DNA of 64,000 bases from Rhizobacter sp. SG703 (GTDB taxonomy: Bacteria > Pseudomonadota > Gammaproteobacteria > Burkholderiales > Burkholderiaceae_C), in assembly GCF_012275445.1 (NCBI RefSeq), contig NZ_JAAZQK010000002.1, forward strand, positions 248,001 to 312,000, given 5' to 3'. A program made the translations under genes and the position numbers. The notes below the pieces were generated by a model. It made no database searches. It had not been told where the DNA came from and saw only the letters and a list, made by a program, of their open reading frames with translations. Of this stretch, positions 53,154 to 62,800 are shown one piece after another. Position 1 is the stretch's first letter, and every line of letters begins with the position of its first letter.

Positions 53154-53246
53154 CGAGAACTGCCCTGCTGGGCTCCTCTCGACAAAGGACGCGTTGGATG
53201 ACGGTAACGCCTACGGCAGTCGCCTGGCGGCGACTGCGGGCGAGAG

Positions 53247-53274
53247 TTTATAGGCCGATCGAGGACGGGGTCAA
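53247..53274 (-). promoter_or_regulatory. Strong promoter facing the SDR gene
   Basis: On the minus strand: TTGACC (53269-53274), a 16-base spacer and TATAAA (53247-53252), one of the best sigma-70-like promoters in the window. Transcription would begin near 53240, leaving a leader of about 290 bases before the SDR at 52953. Confidence 0.65.
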
Positions 53275-53299
53275 GGCTGTGGCTCCCGGACCCTGGCGT

Positions 53300-54115
53300 C
53301 TAGCGGACATGCCGGGCCGATTGCGTGAAGTGCGCCGACAGGGCCTCGAGACTCGCCGGAATCCGGTACGCATGCGGGGTGTACCACGGCATCATCGAGC
53401 GCACCCGCATGCCCGTGGTGACGGCGCGCGACACCAGGCGGTGCTTGAGCCGGACGCGGCACCGATCGCCGTGTCGCGGAATGTCGGCGGCGCACATGAT
53501 CTTCTCGCAGTCACTGAAGAACCTGAACATGTGGCGCTGCGCAAACCAGCACATGCGGACGCGGTGCAGGTAGTCGCCGTAGAGATGCTGGTACACGTCG
53601 AAGGCGACGTTGCGATGCTCGACCTCCTCGAGCATGTGCCACTTGAAGAGAGTGCCGAACGCGGGGTTCGTGCGCTTGTGGTCGTACAGGCCGCTGCCCA
53701 GCAGGTTCAGGCCGAGTTGCGTGGTGAACGACTCGAACCCTTCGATGTAGCCGATGCGGAACCGGTCGCTCCGCCCGGACAAGTAGCCGTCGAAGTCACG
53801 CTTCAGCTGGTCGACGCGCTCCTGCAGGCCGGGGTAGCCATGCGCCAGCACGACCTTGTTGAAGTCTGAGTGCTGCTGGTAGTGCTGGGCTTCCTGCCGG
53901 CAGAAGCGGTCGGCATCTTCACGCAGTTTCTCGTCGCGGATGCGATCGATCACCCTCCGCAACGACTTGACGAAAAACGGCTCCAGGTGAGCCACGTAAA
54001 GCCCGATGGCGCTGTGCTGGTAGGACAGCTGGGCATTGCCGGCGATGTACAGCGGATGGAATTCGTCGCCGGCCGGGACAGCGAACTTCATCGTCCGCAC
54101 GGGAATGGAATGCAC
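53300..54115 (-). CDS. Metal-dependent hydrolase, PF10118-type (ferritin-like diiron)
   Basis: The 271-residue helical protein of the predicted metal-dependent hydrolase group has metal-ligand patterns EAQHYQQH (about 75-82), FESFTT (about 130) and EEVEHRNVAFD (about 162-172), typical of the E-x-x-H diiron arrangement. Conserved aromatic residues (YQHSAIGLYVAHLEPFF) lie near the N-terminus. The reaction catalysed in this family is not established. ATG 54115 is used; ATG 54091 is an alternative. It precedes the DltE-like SDR, a pairing that suggests lipid or steroid-like substrates, with low certainty. Confidence 0.85.
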   Translation of the reverse strand: MHSIPVRTMKFAVPAGDEFHPLYIAGNAQLSYQHSAIGLYVAHLEPFFVKSLRRVIDRIRDEKLREDADRFCRQEAQHYQQHSDFNKVVLAHGYPGLQERVDQLKRDFDGYLSGRSDRFRIGYIEGFESFTTQLGLNLLGSGLYDHKRTNPAFGTLFKWHMLEEVEHRNVAFDVYQHLYGDYLHRVRMCWFAQRHMFRFFSDCEKIMCAADIPRHGDRCRVRLKHRLVSRAVTTGMRVRSMMPWYTPHAYRIPASLEALSAHFTQSARHVR

Positions 54116-54194
54116 TCGAGCCTCTGTCGAACGGGCCCGAGCCGCCGCGGCGGGACGGCTCTACAAGCCGGCGGCGAATATACCGGAGTCGCCG

Positions 54195-55217
54195 TCAAGT
54201 CTTCATCCGCCTCCTCGCCAGCGCCGCCCCCTCCCCCAGCGCCTTCAGCTTCGCCTCCGCCACCGCCCGGCTCATCGGCGCGAGGCCGCAATTCGTGCAC
54301 GGGATCAGCCGCTCCTTCGGCACGAACTGCAGCGCGCGGCCGATGGTGTCGGCCACTTCCTCGGGCGTCTCGATGGTGTCGCTCGCGACGTCGATCACGC
54401 CGACCATCACGTCCTTGCCGGCCAGCAGCGCCATCAGGTCAGGCGGCACGTGCGAATGGATGCACTCCAGGCTCACCTGGTCGATGCGGCTCGCGGCCAG
54501 CGCCGGGAACACCTTCTCGTATTGCCGCCACTCGTCGCCCAGCGTCTTCTTCCAGTCGACATTCGCCTGGATGCCGTAGCCATAGCAGATGTGCACCGCG
54601 GTCGTGCAGCGCAGCCCCTCGGCCGCGCGCTCCAGCGCCTTCACGCCCCACTCGGCTGCCTCTTCCATGTAGACGTTGAAGGCCGGCTCGTCGAACTGCA
54701 CGATGTCGACGCCGTCGGCCTCGAGCGCCCGCGCCTCCTGGTTCAGCAGCTCGGCGAACGCGAAGGCCATCTTCACGCGGTCGCCGTAGAAGCGGTCGGC
54801 GACGGTGTCGACGATCGTCATCGGGCCGGGCAGCGTGAACTTGATCTTGCGCTGCGTGTGCGCGCGCAGGAAGCGCGCCTCGGTCTCGTGCACACGGCCG
54901 GTCAGGCTCAGCTTGCCGACCACCTGCGGCACCATCGCCTTGTAGCGGTCGCGCCGGATGCCCATCTCGACCTTGTGCTCGAAGTCGATGCCCGCCACGC
55001 GCTCCAGGAAACCGTGCACGAAGTGCTGGCGCGACTGCTCGCCGTCACCGATCACCGACAGGCCCGCATCCTCCTGCGCCTTGATCCACAGCAGCGTCGC
55101 ATCGAGCTTGGCCTGCGCCAGCGCATCGCCCTCGGCCTTCCACGTGGGCCACAGCTTGCCGGTCTCGGCGAGCCAGGCGGGTTTCGGCAGGCTGCCGGCG
55201 AGGGTGGCTTCGAACAT
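54195..55217 (-). CDS. Cobalamin-independent methionine synthase, short (core-MetE) form
   Basis: This 340-residue protein corresponds to the C-terminal catalytic half of MetE only. Zinc ligands are visible: His209 and Cys211 in HICYG, Glu177 in FDEP and Cys307/Cys310 in CTNCG. Core-MetE proteins lack the N-terminal folate-binding half, and some (MesD type) need a partner protein and a different methyl donor. No such partner is adjacent. ATG 55217 is divergent from the PQQ dehydrogenase across 147 bases. A decayed copy of its 3' end lies at 52061-52129. Confidence 0.9.
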   Translation of the reverse strand: MFEATLAGSLPKPAWLAETGKLWPTWKAEGDALAQAKLDATLLWIKAQEDAGLSVIGDGEQSRQHFVHGFLERVAGIDFEHKVEMGIRRDRYKAMVPQVVGKLSLTGRVHETEARFLRAHTQRKIKFTLPGPMTIVDTVADRFYGDRVKMAFAFAELLNQEARALEADGVDIVQFDEPAFNVYMEEAAEWGVKALERAAEGLRCTTAVHICYGYGIQANVDWKKTLGDEWRQYEKVFPALAASRIDQVSLECIHSHVPPDLMALLAGKDVMVGVIDVASDTIETPEEVADTIGRALQFVPKERLIPCTNCGLAPMSRAVAEAKLKALGEGAALARRRMKT

Positions 55218-55364
55218 TCGGACATCTCCTGTCATCGGGTGCAACGAGGGGTGCGCAAGGCGTCGCGTCCTACGACGCTGCGCGCGGACGGCCGACAGGC
55301 TGGCGCGCATCGGCCCGCTACCTTGGGCGGCTCGGCGATTGTCCGCCGCCTTCGGAGATTCCCC

Positions 55365-57857
55365 TTGCCGACTTCCCCTACCCCTCGCGCCGCCGGGTCC
55401 ACCCCGCCCCGTTCCACGCTGGCCTCGGTGCTCGCGGTCCTGCTGATGCTGTCCGGGCTGGCGCTCGCGGGCGGCGGGGCCTGGTTGATCGCACTGGGCG
55501 GCAGCCCGTACTACGTCGCGGCCGGCATCGCCGCCCTCGCCTGCGGCGTGCTGCTGTGGCGCCAGCACGCCGCGGCGCTGTGGGTGTTCAGCAGCCTGCT
55601 GCTCGCCACGCTCGGCTGGGCACTGTGGGAATCGGGTCTCGACTGGTGGCCGCTCGCGGCCCGCCTCGATGTGCTGTTCGTGCTCGGGCTGCTGCTGGTG
55701 CTGCCGCCGGTCGCGCAGTCGCTGCGGCTGCCGGGCTGGCGCGGCGCGCGCGGCGTGCTGGCGCTGCTGTTGCTGGCATCGGCCGGCGTGGCGGTCGCCT
55801 CGTGGACGGTCGACCGCCACGACCTCGCCGGCAGCCTGCCGCCGGCCACCGCGCAGGCGGCGTCCGATGCCGCCTCGGGCGTGCCGATCGGCGAATGGCA
55901 TGCCTACGGCCGAAGCGGCCTCGGCCAGCGCTGGTCGCCGCTGTCGCAGATCACGCCGGACAACGTCGGCTCGCTGCAACTGGCCTGGCAGTTCCGCACC
56001 GGCGATGTGCGCGGACGCCCCGGCGATCCGGTGGAGACCACCTTCGAAGTGACGCCGCTGAAGATCGGCAACCGGCTCTACCTGTGCACGCCGCACCAGT
56101 CGGTGATCGCGCTCGATGCCACCACCGGCGCACAGGTCTGGCGCTACGACCCGCAGATCCAGGGCGAGCTCGCGCTGCAGCACCTGACCTGCCGCGGCCT
56201 GTCGTACCAGCCGCCGCGCGCTGCGGCGGCGGCGGCCGCGGCGTCGTCCGCGGCACCGTCGACCGCCACCGACGTCTCGCCGCTGCGTGCCGGCGAGCTC
56301 GTCGCCGCCACCGCCGCCGGCGCGAAGGCCGTCGACGCCTGCCCCGCCAAGCTCTTCATGCCGACCGCCGACGGCCGGCTGATCGCGCTCGACCCCGAGA
56401 CCGGCGCGGTCTGCCGCAGCTTCGGCGGCGGGCGCGGCCAGATCGACCTGTGGGCCCACATGCCGAACCTGAAGCCGGGCTCGTACTACGCCACATCGCC
56501 GCCGGTGGTCACGCAGAAGCTGGTGATCGTCGGCGGCACGGTGCTCGACAACTTCTCGACCCAGGAGCAGTCGGGCGTGATCCGCGCGTTCGACATCGAC
56601 ACCGGCGCGCTGGTCTGGAACTGGGATTCGGGCAAGCCCGAAGCCACCGCGCCGCTCGCGGCCGGCCAGAACTACACGCCGAACTCGCCGAACAGCTGGT
56701 CGATCTCGAGCGTCGACGAAGCCCTCGGCATGGTGTACGTGCCGATGGGCAACCAGCCGCCCGACCAGTGGGGCGGCCGGCGCAGCCCGGCGGTGGAGCA
56801 GTACTCGTCGTCGGTGGTCGCGCTCGACCTGGCCACCGGCCGCGCGCGCTGGGTGTTCCAGACGGTGCACCACGACCTGTGGGACTACGACGTGCCGGCG
56901 CAGCCCAGCCTGGTCGACCTGACGGTCAACGGCGCGACGGTGCCGGCGCTGGTGCAGCCGACCAAGCAGGGCGAGCTCTTCGTGCTCGACCGCCGCAGCG
57001 GCCAGCCGATCCTGCCGGTCACCGAAGTGCCGTCGCCGCAGGGCGCGGCCACCGGCGACCACACCGCGCCGACGCAGCCGCGCTCGGCGCTGTCGTTCGA
57101 GCCGAAGCCGTTGACCGGCGGCCAGATGTGGGGCGCGACGCTGTTCGACCAGCTCGCGTGCCGCATCGCCTTCCACCGGCTGCGTTACGAAGGCCGCTTC
57201 ACGCCGCCGTCCGAAGGCGGCTCGCTGGTCTACCCCGGCAACTTCGGCGTCTTCAACTGGGGCAGCATCGCGGTCGACCCGGTGCGCCAGATCGCGTTCA
57301 CGACGCCGACCTACCTCGCCTTCGTGTCGAAGCTGGTGCCGCGGCCGGACGACCGCGCGCTGATGGTGCAGGGCGAGGGCGAACCGAAGGGACCGCTGCC
57401 GGCGCTGAACGAGAACTTCGGCGCGCCGTTCGCCGCGAAGATGAGCGCGTTCACGTCGCCGCTGGGCATCCCGTGCCAGCAGCCGCCGTGGGGCTTCGTG
57501 GCCGGCGCCGACCTGCGCACCGGGCAGGTCGCATGGAAGCACCGCAACGGCACGGTGCGCGACCTGTCGCCGCTGCCGCTGCCGTTCCGCATGGGCGTGC
57601 CCAACATCGGCGGGCCGATGCTGACGGCCGGCGGCGTCGCCTTCCTGTCGGGCACGCTGGACGACTACGTGCGCGGCTACGACGCGACCACCGGCCGCGA
57701 GCTGTGGAAGCAGCGCCTGCCGGCCGGCGGCCAGGCGACGCCGATGACCTATGCGGGCGCCGACGGGCGGCAAGTGCTGCTGGTGATCGCGGGCGGGCAC
57801 GGCTCGACCGGCACGCGGCCCGGGGATTACGTCCTCGCCTACACTCTGCCGCGGTGA
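55365..57857 (+). CDS. Membrane-bound PQQ-dependent dehydrogenase, glucose/quinate/shikimate type
   Basis: This 830-residue quinoprotein has about five N-terminal membrane helices (about 18-150) followed by an eight-bladed beta-propeller in the periplasm. It would oxidise a sugar or a cyclitol acid and pass electrons to ubiquinone. Propeller markers: GEWHAYGRSGLGQRWSPLSQ, WRYDP, TVHHDLWDYDVPAQP with the active-site Asp, and GYDATTGRELWKQRLPAGG. An Ala/Ser-rich insert of about 20 residues lies near 285-305. TTG 55365 is chosen because GGAG sits 10 bases before it and all helices are retained. Glucose versus quinate cannot be decided. An FKBP gene follows. Confidence 0.88.
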   Translation: MPTSPTPRAAGSTPPRSTLASVLAVLLMLSGLALAGGGAWLIALGGSPYYVAAGIAALACGVLLWRQHAAALWVFSSLLLATLGWALWESGLDWWPLAARLDVLFVLGLLLVLPPVAQSLRLPGWRGARGVLALLLLASAGVAVASWTVDRHDLAGSLPPATAQAASDAASGVPIGEWHAYGRSGLGQRWSPLSQITPDNVGSLQLAWQFRTGDVRGRPGDPVETTFEVTPLKIGNRLYLCTPHQSVIALDATTGAQVWRYDPQIQGELALQHLTCRGLSYQPPRAAAAAAAASSAAPSTATDVSPLRAGELVAATAAGAKAVDACPAKLFMPTADGRLIALDPETGAVCRSFGGGRGQIDLWAHMPNLKPGSYYATSPPVVTQKLVIVGGTVLDNFSTQEQSGVIRAFDIDTGALVWNWDSGKPEATAPLAAGQNYTPNSPNSWSISSVDEALGMVYVPMGNQPPDQWGGRRSPAVEQYSSSVVALDLATGRARWVFQTVHHDLWDYDVPAQPSLVDLTVNGATVPALVQPTKQGELFVLDRRSGQPILPVTEVPSPQGAATGDHTAPTQPRSALSFEPKPLTGGQMWGATLFDQLACRIAFHRLRYEGRFTPPSEGGSLVYPGNFGVFNWGSIAVDPVRQIAFTTPTYLAFVSKLVPRPDDRALMVQGEGEPKGPLPALNENFGAPFAAKMSAFTSPLGIPCQQPPWGFVAGADLRTGQVAWKHRNGTVRDLSPLPLPFRMGVPNIGGPMLTAGGVAFLSGTLDDYVRGYDATTGRELWKQRLPAGGQATPMTYAGADGRQVLLVIAGGHGSTGTRPGDYVLAYTLPR

Positions 57858-57886
57858 TCGACACCAGGACTCCCCAGGACATTCCC

Positions 57887-58234
57887 ATGCAAACCACCGC
57901 CTCCGGCCTCCAATACGAAGACACCGTTCCCGGCACCGGCGCCGAAGCGCAAGCCGGCCAGCACGTCAGCGTGCATTACACCGGCTGGCTCTACAACAAC
58001 GGCGTCAAGGGCGCCAAGTTCGACAGCAGCAAGGACCGCAACGACCCGTTCGAGTTCGGCCTCGGCGCCGGCATGGTGATCAAGGGCTGGGACGAAGGCG
58101 TACAAGGCATGAAGGTCGGCGGCACGCGCGTGCTGGTGATCCCGCCGCAGCTCGGCTACGGTGCCCGCGGCGCCGGCGGCGTGATCCCGCCGAACGCGAC
58201 CTTGATGTTCGAAGTGGAACTGCTGGGCGTTTGA
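57887..58234 (+). CDS. FKBP-type peptidyl-prolyl isomerase
   Basis: This 115-residue single-domain FKBP has no signal peptide, so it is cytoplasmic. Active-site residues are conserved: HYTGWL with the Tyr, KFDSS, F in FEFGLG, VIKGWDEGV (Trp) and IPPQLGYG. The C-terminal IPPNATLMFEVELL is typical. ATG 57887 starts 29 bases after the dehydrogenase stop, so the two are probably cotranscribed, though a functional link is not evident. It is followed by a copy of the dispersed repeat. Confidence 0.95.
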   Translation: MQTTASGLQYEDTVPGTGAEAQAGQHVSVHYTGWLYNNGVKGAKFDSSKDRNDPFEFGLGAGMVIKGWDEGVQGMKVGGTRVLVIPPQLGYGARGAGGVIPPNATLMFEVELLGV

Positions 58235-58250
58235 TCAAGCAACACCCGCG

Positions 58251-58315
58251 GAACCGGCTTTGCCGGGCCGCCGGGTGGCGCCCCTTGGGGGCAGGAGCGC
58301 AGCGACTGGGGGGCC
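58251..58315 (+). repeat. Dispersed GC-rich intergenic repeat, copy 3
   Basis: CCGGCTTTGCCGGGCCG, then the C4-TT-G5 palindromic centre, then GGGGCAGGAGCGCAGCGACT and a G-run, in the same orientation as copies 1 and 2. The transglutaminase gene begins at TTG 58320, 4 bases after it, so the repeat's G-run supplies the only possible ribosome-binding sequence. Confidence 0.7.
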
Positions 58316-58319
58316 CACA

Positions 58320-59231
58320 TTGATCCGCTACGACATCACGCACACCACGACGTACCGCTATTCGAAGCCGGTGCGCTTCGGCGAGCACCGCGTGATGTTC
58401 CGCCCGCGGGACAGCCATGACCTGCGCGTGCTGGCGACCGACCTTCAGGTCAGCCCCGATGCCAGCGTGCGGATGATCCAGGACCCGTACTCGAACTCGA
58501 TCGCGCTGGTGCAGCCGCTGGTCGAGGCCGCCGAGTTGAGCTTCGTCTGCTCGTTCACGATCGAGCATGCGAGCAGCCACAACCTCGAACTGCCGCTGTC
58601 GCCGTCCGCCGAATTCTTTCCGTTCTCGTACTCGGTCGACGAGCGCTTCGACCTCGAGCACTACCTGCGCCCGCACCACGACGACCCGCACGGCCGGCTC
58701 ACCGCATGGGCCCGCCAGTTCATCCGCACCGACGGCCCGACCGGCACCCGCGACATGCTGGTGCGCATGAACCAGCACATCCGCGACCATTTCACGTATG
58801 CCGATCGCGACGAGGAAGGCACGCAGGACCCGCTGAAGACGCTGACGCTGAACAGCGGCAGCTGCCGCGACTTCGCGCTGCTGATGATGGAGGCGGTGCG
58901 GCGGCTCGGTGTCGCGGCCCGTTTCGTGTCGGGCTACCTCTACGACCCGGCGCTCGACCCGGCCGGGGCGCCACGCGATGGCGCCGACGGCAACGACACG
59001 GTCCCCACCACCGGTGCCGGCGCCACGCACGCCTGGCTGCAGGTCTACCTGCCCGGTGCCGGCTGGCTGCCGTTCGACCCGACCAACAACCTGCTCGGCG
59101 GCTCGCAGCTGGTGCGCGTCGGCGTCGCGCGCGATCCGAAGCAGGCCGCGCCGATCTCGGGCAGCTGGTTCGGCGATGCCGATGCGTACATCGGCCTGCA
59201 GGTCGACGTGAAGGTCACGCGGACCGGCTGA
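58320..59231 (+). CDS. Transglutaminase-like cysteine protease family protein
   Basis: This 303-residue protein has an N-terminal beta domain (about 1-120, with YDITHTTTYRYSKPV at the start as in many bacterial members) and a transglutaminase core. Its catalytic triad is Cys182 (SGSCRDF), His237 (THAWLQV) and Asp253 (FDPTNN). No signal peptide is present, so it acts in the cytoplasm, probably as a peptidase or amidase rather than a cross-linker. The start at TTG 58320 directly follows a repeat element. It is convergent with the hemerythrin gene. Confidence 0.88.
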   Translation: MIRYDITHTTTYRYSKPVRFGEHRVMFRPRDSHDLRVLATDLQVSPDASVRMIQDPYSNSIALVQPLVEAAELSFVCSFTIEHASSHNLELPLSPSAEFFPFSYSVDERFDLEHYLRPHHDDPHGRLTAWARQFIRTDGPTGTRDMLVRMNQHIRDHFTYADRDEEGTQDPLKTLTLNSGSCRDFALLMMEAVRRLGVAARFVSGYLYDPALDPAGAPRDGADGNDTVPTTGAGATHAWLQVYLPGAGWLPFDPTNNLLGGSQLVRVGVARDPKQAAPISGSWFGDADAYIGLQVDVKVTRTG

Positions 59232-59263
59232 TTCCGCTCGACGGCGGTCTCAGGCCTGCCGTC

Positions 59264-59848
59264 TCAGGCCCTGGACACGGGCCGGTGCCCGTGCTCGAAC
59301 GGCGGACGGCCGACCGGGTCGTCGTTCTCGTTCTCGTGCGGCTCGCCGCCGCTGGCCATCGCGTGGTACTCCTCCATCAGCTTGGCCTTGCGCGACGCGA
59401 GCCGCGTGCCCACCGACTTCAGGTCGACCTTGGCCTTCTTCGCCTTCGGGAAGATCTTGCCGTGCTCTTCCTCGACGTGCGCATCGATGTGCTTGCCGAG
59501 CACGATGACCTTGGCGTCGAACTGGTCGTCGGCCGGCGTCATCGCCGAGATCTCGGCGATCAGCTCGCGCGCGCTCGCATGCTCGACCTCGGCCTGGTCG
59601 ACCAGCGCGTCGTCGCCGATCGCGGCGCGCACCGCCGGGTAGAAGATCTCTTCCTCGATCTGGCCGTGCACCGTCAGCTCGGTGCAGATGCGCTCGGCCA
59701 CCGCGCGGCGTTCGCCTTCGGTGTTGCTGCGGTCGCTCAGCTGGTGGAACGCGATGAACAGCTTCTTGATCGCGATGTGGTCGGCCTTCAGCATCTCGAT
59801 GGCGTCGAAGCGCGAGGGCTTGGCTCGGGGGCGAGGAGCGGCTGGCAT
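59264..59848 (-). CDS. Hemerythrin/HHE-domain protein
   Basis: This 194-residue cytosolic protein has a diiron hemerythrin-type four-helix bundle (about 12-135). Ligand pattern: LKADHIAIKKLF (His near 24), HGQIEEEIFYP (His and Glu near 61-65), EVEHASARE (His near 89) and HIDAHVEEEHGKIFP (His residues near 120-129). The basic C-terminal third is disordered. Such proteins sense or store O2, NO or iron. A strong AAAGGAG precedes ATG 59848. It sits downstream of the giant glucan synthase-like gene on the same strand with a 44-base gap. Confidence 0.92.
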   Translation of the reverse strand: MPAAPRPRAKPSRFDAIEMLKADHIAIKKLFIAFHQLSDRSNTEGERRAVAERICTELTVHGQIEEEIFYPAVRAAIGDDALVDQAEVEHASARELIAEISAMTPADDQFDAKVIVLGKHIDAHVEEEHGKIFPKAKKAKVDLKSVGTRLASRKAKLMEEYHAMASGGEPHENENDDPVGRPPFEHGHRPVSRA

Positions 59849-59892
59849 GGGGATCTCCTTTCAATGCGACTTCAACGTTGGATTGACTGCAT

Positions 59893-62800
59893 TCAGGCGA
59901 GCGTGGCCACAACCCGGTGCCGTGCACCGTCATCGACAAATGGCACGCCGCCCTCGGGGGGAACGGGGTTCCCGTCGTGCTGCAGCGACCAGGTGCCCTG
60001 GCCCTGCTCGCGCTTCGACGGGTTGTTGACTTCGACCTCGTAGACGGTCTTGCCGCGCCGCAGCGTGACGCTGAAGCCCGGCCAGGCGGCCGGCACCACC
60101 GGCGCGACGTGCAGCACGCCGCCGCGCACGCGCACGCCCAGCAGCTCTTCGATGCCGATGCGCCAGTACCAGCCGGCCGCGCCCGTGTACCAGGTCCAGC
60201 CGCCCTTGCCGGTGTGCGGCGATTCGCCGTAGATGTCGGCCGGCATCACGTAAGGCTCGACGCGGTAGCGCTGCACCGCAAGCCGCGAATCGCTCTTGCC
60301 GATCGGGTTCAGCATCGCGTACAGCGGGTACGCGCGCCGGGCATCGCCGAGCCGCGCAAAAGCCATCGCGGTCCACACCGCGGCGTGCGTGTACTGCCCG
60401 CCGTTCTCGCGGATGCCGGGCACGTAGCCCTTGATGTAGCCGGGGTCGTGCGCGGTCTTGTCGAAGCTCGGCGTGAACAGCCGGATCAACTGCGACTCGC
60501 GGTCGACCAGCATCTCGTCGACCTTCTCCATCGCGTCGCGCGCGCGCTGCGGGTCGGCACCGCCGGCGATCACCGCCCAGCTCTGCGACAGCGAATCGAT
60601 GCGGCATTCGTCGTTCGACGCCGAGCCGAGCGGCGTGCCGTCGTCGAAGTAGGCGCGCCGGTACCACTGGCCGTCCCAGGCGTTGGCGTCGACCGCCGTC
60701 ATCAGCTCCTGCGACAGCAGCGTCCATTCGGAGACCAGGTCGGCGCGCTCGCGGCGCATCGCGATCGGCATGAATTCGTCGAGCACCGACTTCAGGAACC
60801 AGGCCATCCAGACGCTCTCGCCCTGGCCCTTCCAGCCGACCCGGTTCATGCCGTCGTTCCAGTCGCCGCAGCCCATCAGCGGCAGCCCGTGCACGCCGCG
60901 ACCGCGGCTCACCTGGATCGCCCGCACGCAGTGCTCGAACAGGCTCGCGCTCTCGTGCGAGACCGTCGGCTCGAAGTACTGGCTCTCCTCGTGCGGCGGC
61001 AGCTGCGGGCCTTCGAGGAAGGAGACCGTCTGGTCGAGCACCGCCTCGTCGCCGGTCACCGACACGTAGTACGCCACCGCATACGGCAGCCACAGCCGGT
61101 CGTCCGAGAAGGTGGTGCGCACGCCCTTGCCGCTCGGCGGGTGCCACCAGTGCTGCGCGTCGCCCTCGACGAACTGCTGGGCCGCCGCGCGCAGCAGGTG
61201 GTCGCGCGCGAAGCCGGGCCACGCATGCACCAGTGCCATCACGTCCTGCAGCTGGTCGCGGAAGCCGTAGGCGCCGCCCGCCTGGTAGAAGCCGCAGCGG
61301 CCCATGCAGCGGCTGCTCAGCACCTGGTACAGCAGCCAGCGGTTCAGCATCAGGTCGAGCGAACGGTCGGGCGTGTGCACCTCGACCGCGCCGAGCAGTT
61401 CGTCCCACTGCGCCTTCACATGCGCCAGCGCCTGGTCGGCGTCGCGCGTGGTCATGCGCACCAGCTCGTCGGCGCCGGCGAGGCTGGCGGCCTGGCCGAA
61501 CGCGAACACCACCGTGTCGGACTCGCCCGGCTCCAGCTTCAGCTCGACCTGCATCACCCAGCACGGGTCGGGGCCGACACCGGCGGCCTGGCGCAGCGTG
61601 CGCTGCGACTCCAGCGCCTGCGGCGCGCCGAGCCCCTGGCCGATGCCGATGAATTCGGCGCGGTCGCAGGTCCAGCCGCTGACCGGGTGCGAGCTGCCGA
61701 GCCACGCGATGTCGCGCCCGAAGTCGGCGTTCATCGGGTTGCGCGCATACAGCGTGGTCGACGCATTGCGGCCGGCCCAGGTCGACAGCAGGTCGACCTT
61801 GCCGCTGCGGTTGTCGCCCAGGCACAGGTTGACGTAGAGCGTCAGCGTCAGCGTGCGGCGGCGCGCGCTGCGGTTGGCCACCCGCAGGCGCATCAGCTTG
61901 GCCGGCCGGTCCCACGCGACGAAGTGCGTCAGCTCCGACTCGATGCCCTCGGCCTGCGTCGTGTAGCGGCTGTAGCCGGCGCCGTGCGCGCATTCGTGCG
62001 TCGCGCCGGGTGCGCTGCGCGGCTGCGCGGTCGGCGTCCAGTACGCGCCGGTCGCGCGGTCCTGCAGGTACAGGATCTCGGACGACGGATCGACGAGCGC
62101 ATCGTTCGACCACGGCGTCAGCTGGTTCTCGCGCGCATTGATGCGCCAGGTGAAGGCCGAACCGCTCTCAGACACCAGCGTGCCGATCTGCGGGCTCGCC
62201 ATCACGTTGACCCAGGGCGCCGGCGTGGTGCGGCCCGGCGGCAGCACGATGCGGTACTCCTTGCCGTCGGGCGTGAAGCCGCCGGTGCCGTTGAAGAACT
62301 GCAGCTCCGCGGTGGCGGTCGGCTCGGACGGCGCACCGCCCTGCGCCAACGGCGCGCGCAGCGGCATCGTCTGCGGCAGCGGCGGCACCTCGCGCGGCGC
62401 GCGCCGGCGCAGCTGGTCGCCCAGCAGGCCCTGGCCGCCGCGCAGCAGCACGCGGCACAGCGTCATCAGCAGGCGGCGCTCGTCGTCGGGCAGGCGGTCG
62501 CCGCGCAGCACGTAGATGCGGCCGCCGGCGGCCGGCGCGTCCGGGCCGGCGCCGGCCTGGCGCACCATGTTCTCGATCGCATGCTGCATGTCGTCGGAGT
62601 ACGAGGTGGCGCGGTCGTTCAGCACCACGATGTCGACCTCGAACGACCGCGCCTTCCAGAAGTGGTGGCCGCGCACCATCTGCTGCACCAGCGGCAGGTC
62701 GTCGTTCGAATCGATGGTGACGAGCAGGATCGGCCGGTCGCCCGAGATGCCGTAGCGCCACAGCGCCCGCTGCGACAGCTGGTTGCCGCGCATGAACTCG

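Noticed and set aside
53300-55217. Insertion sequence around the SDR/hydrolase pair
   Set aside because: No transposase or terminal inverted repeats were seen; the only repeat is the core-MetE remnant.
54195-57800. A 1201-codon minus-strand frame ending at the core-MetE stop
   Set aside because: Only the final 340 codons are core-MetE; the rest is the antisense of the PQQ dehydrogenase.
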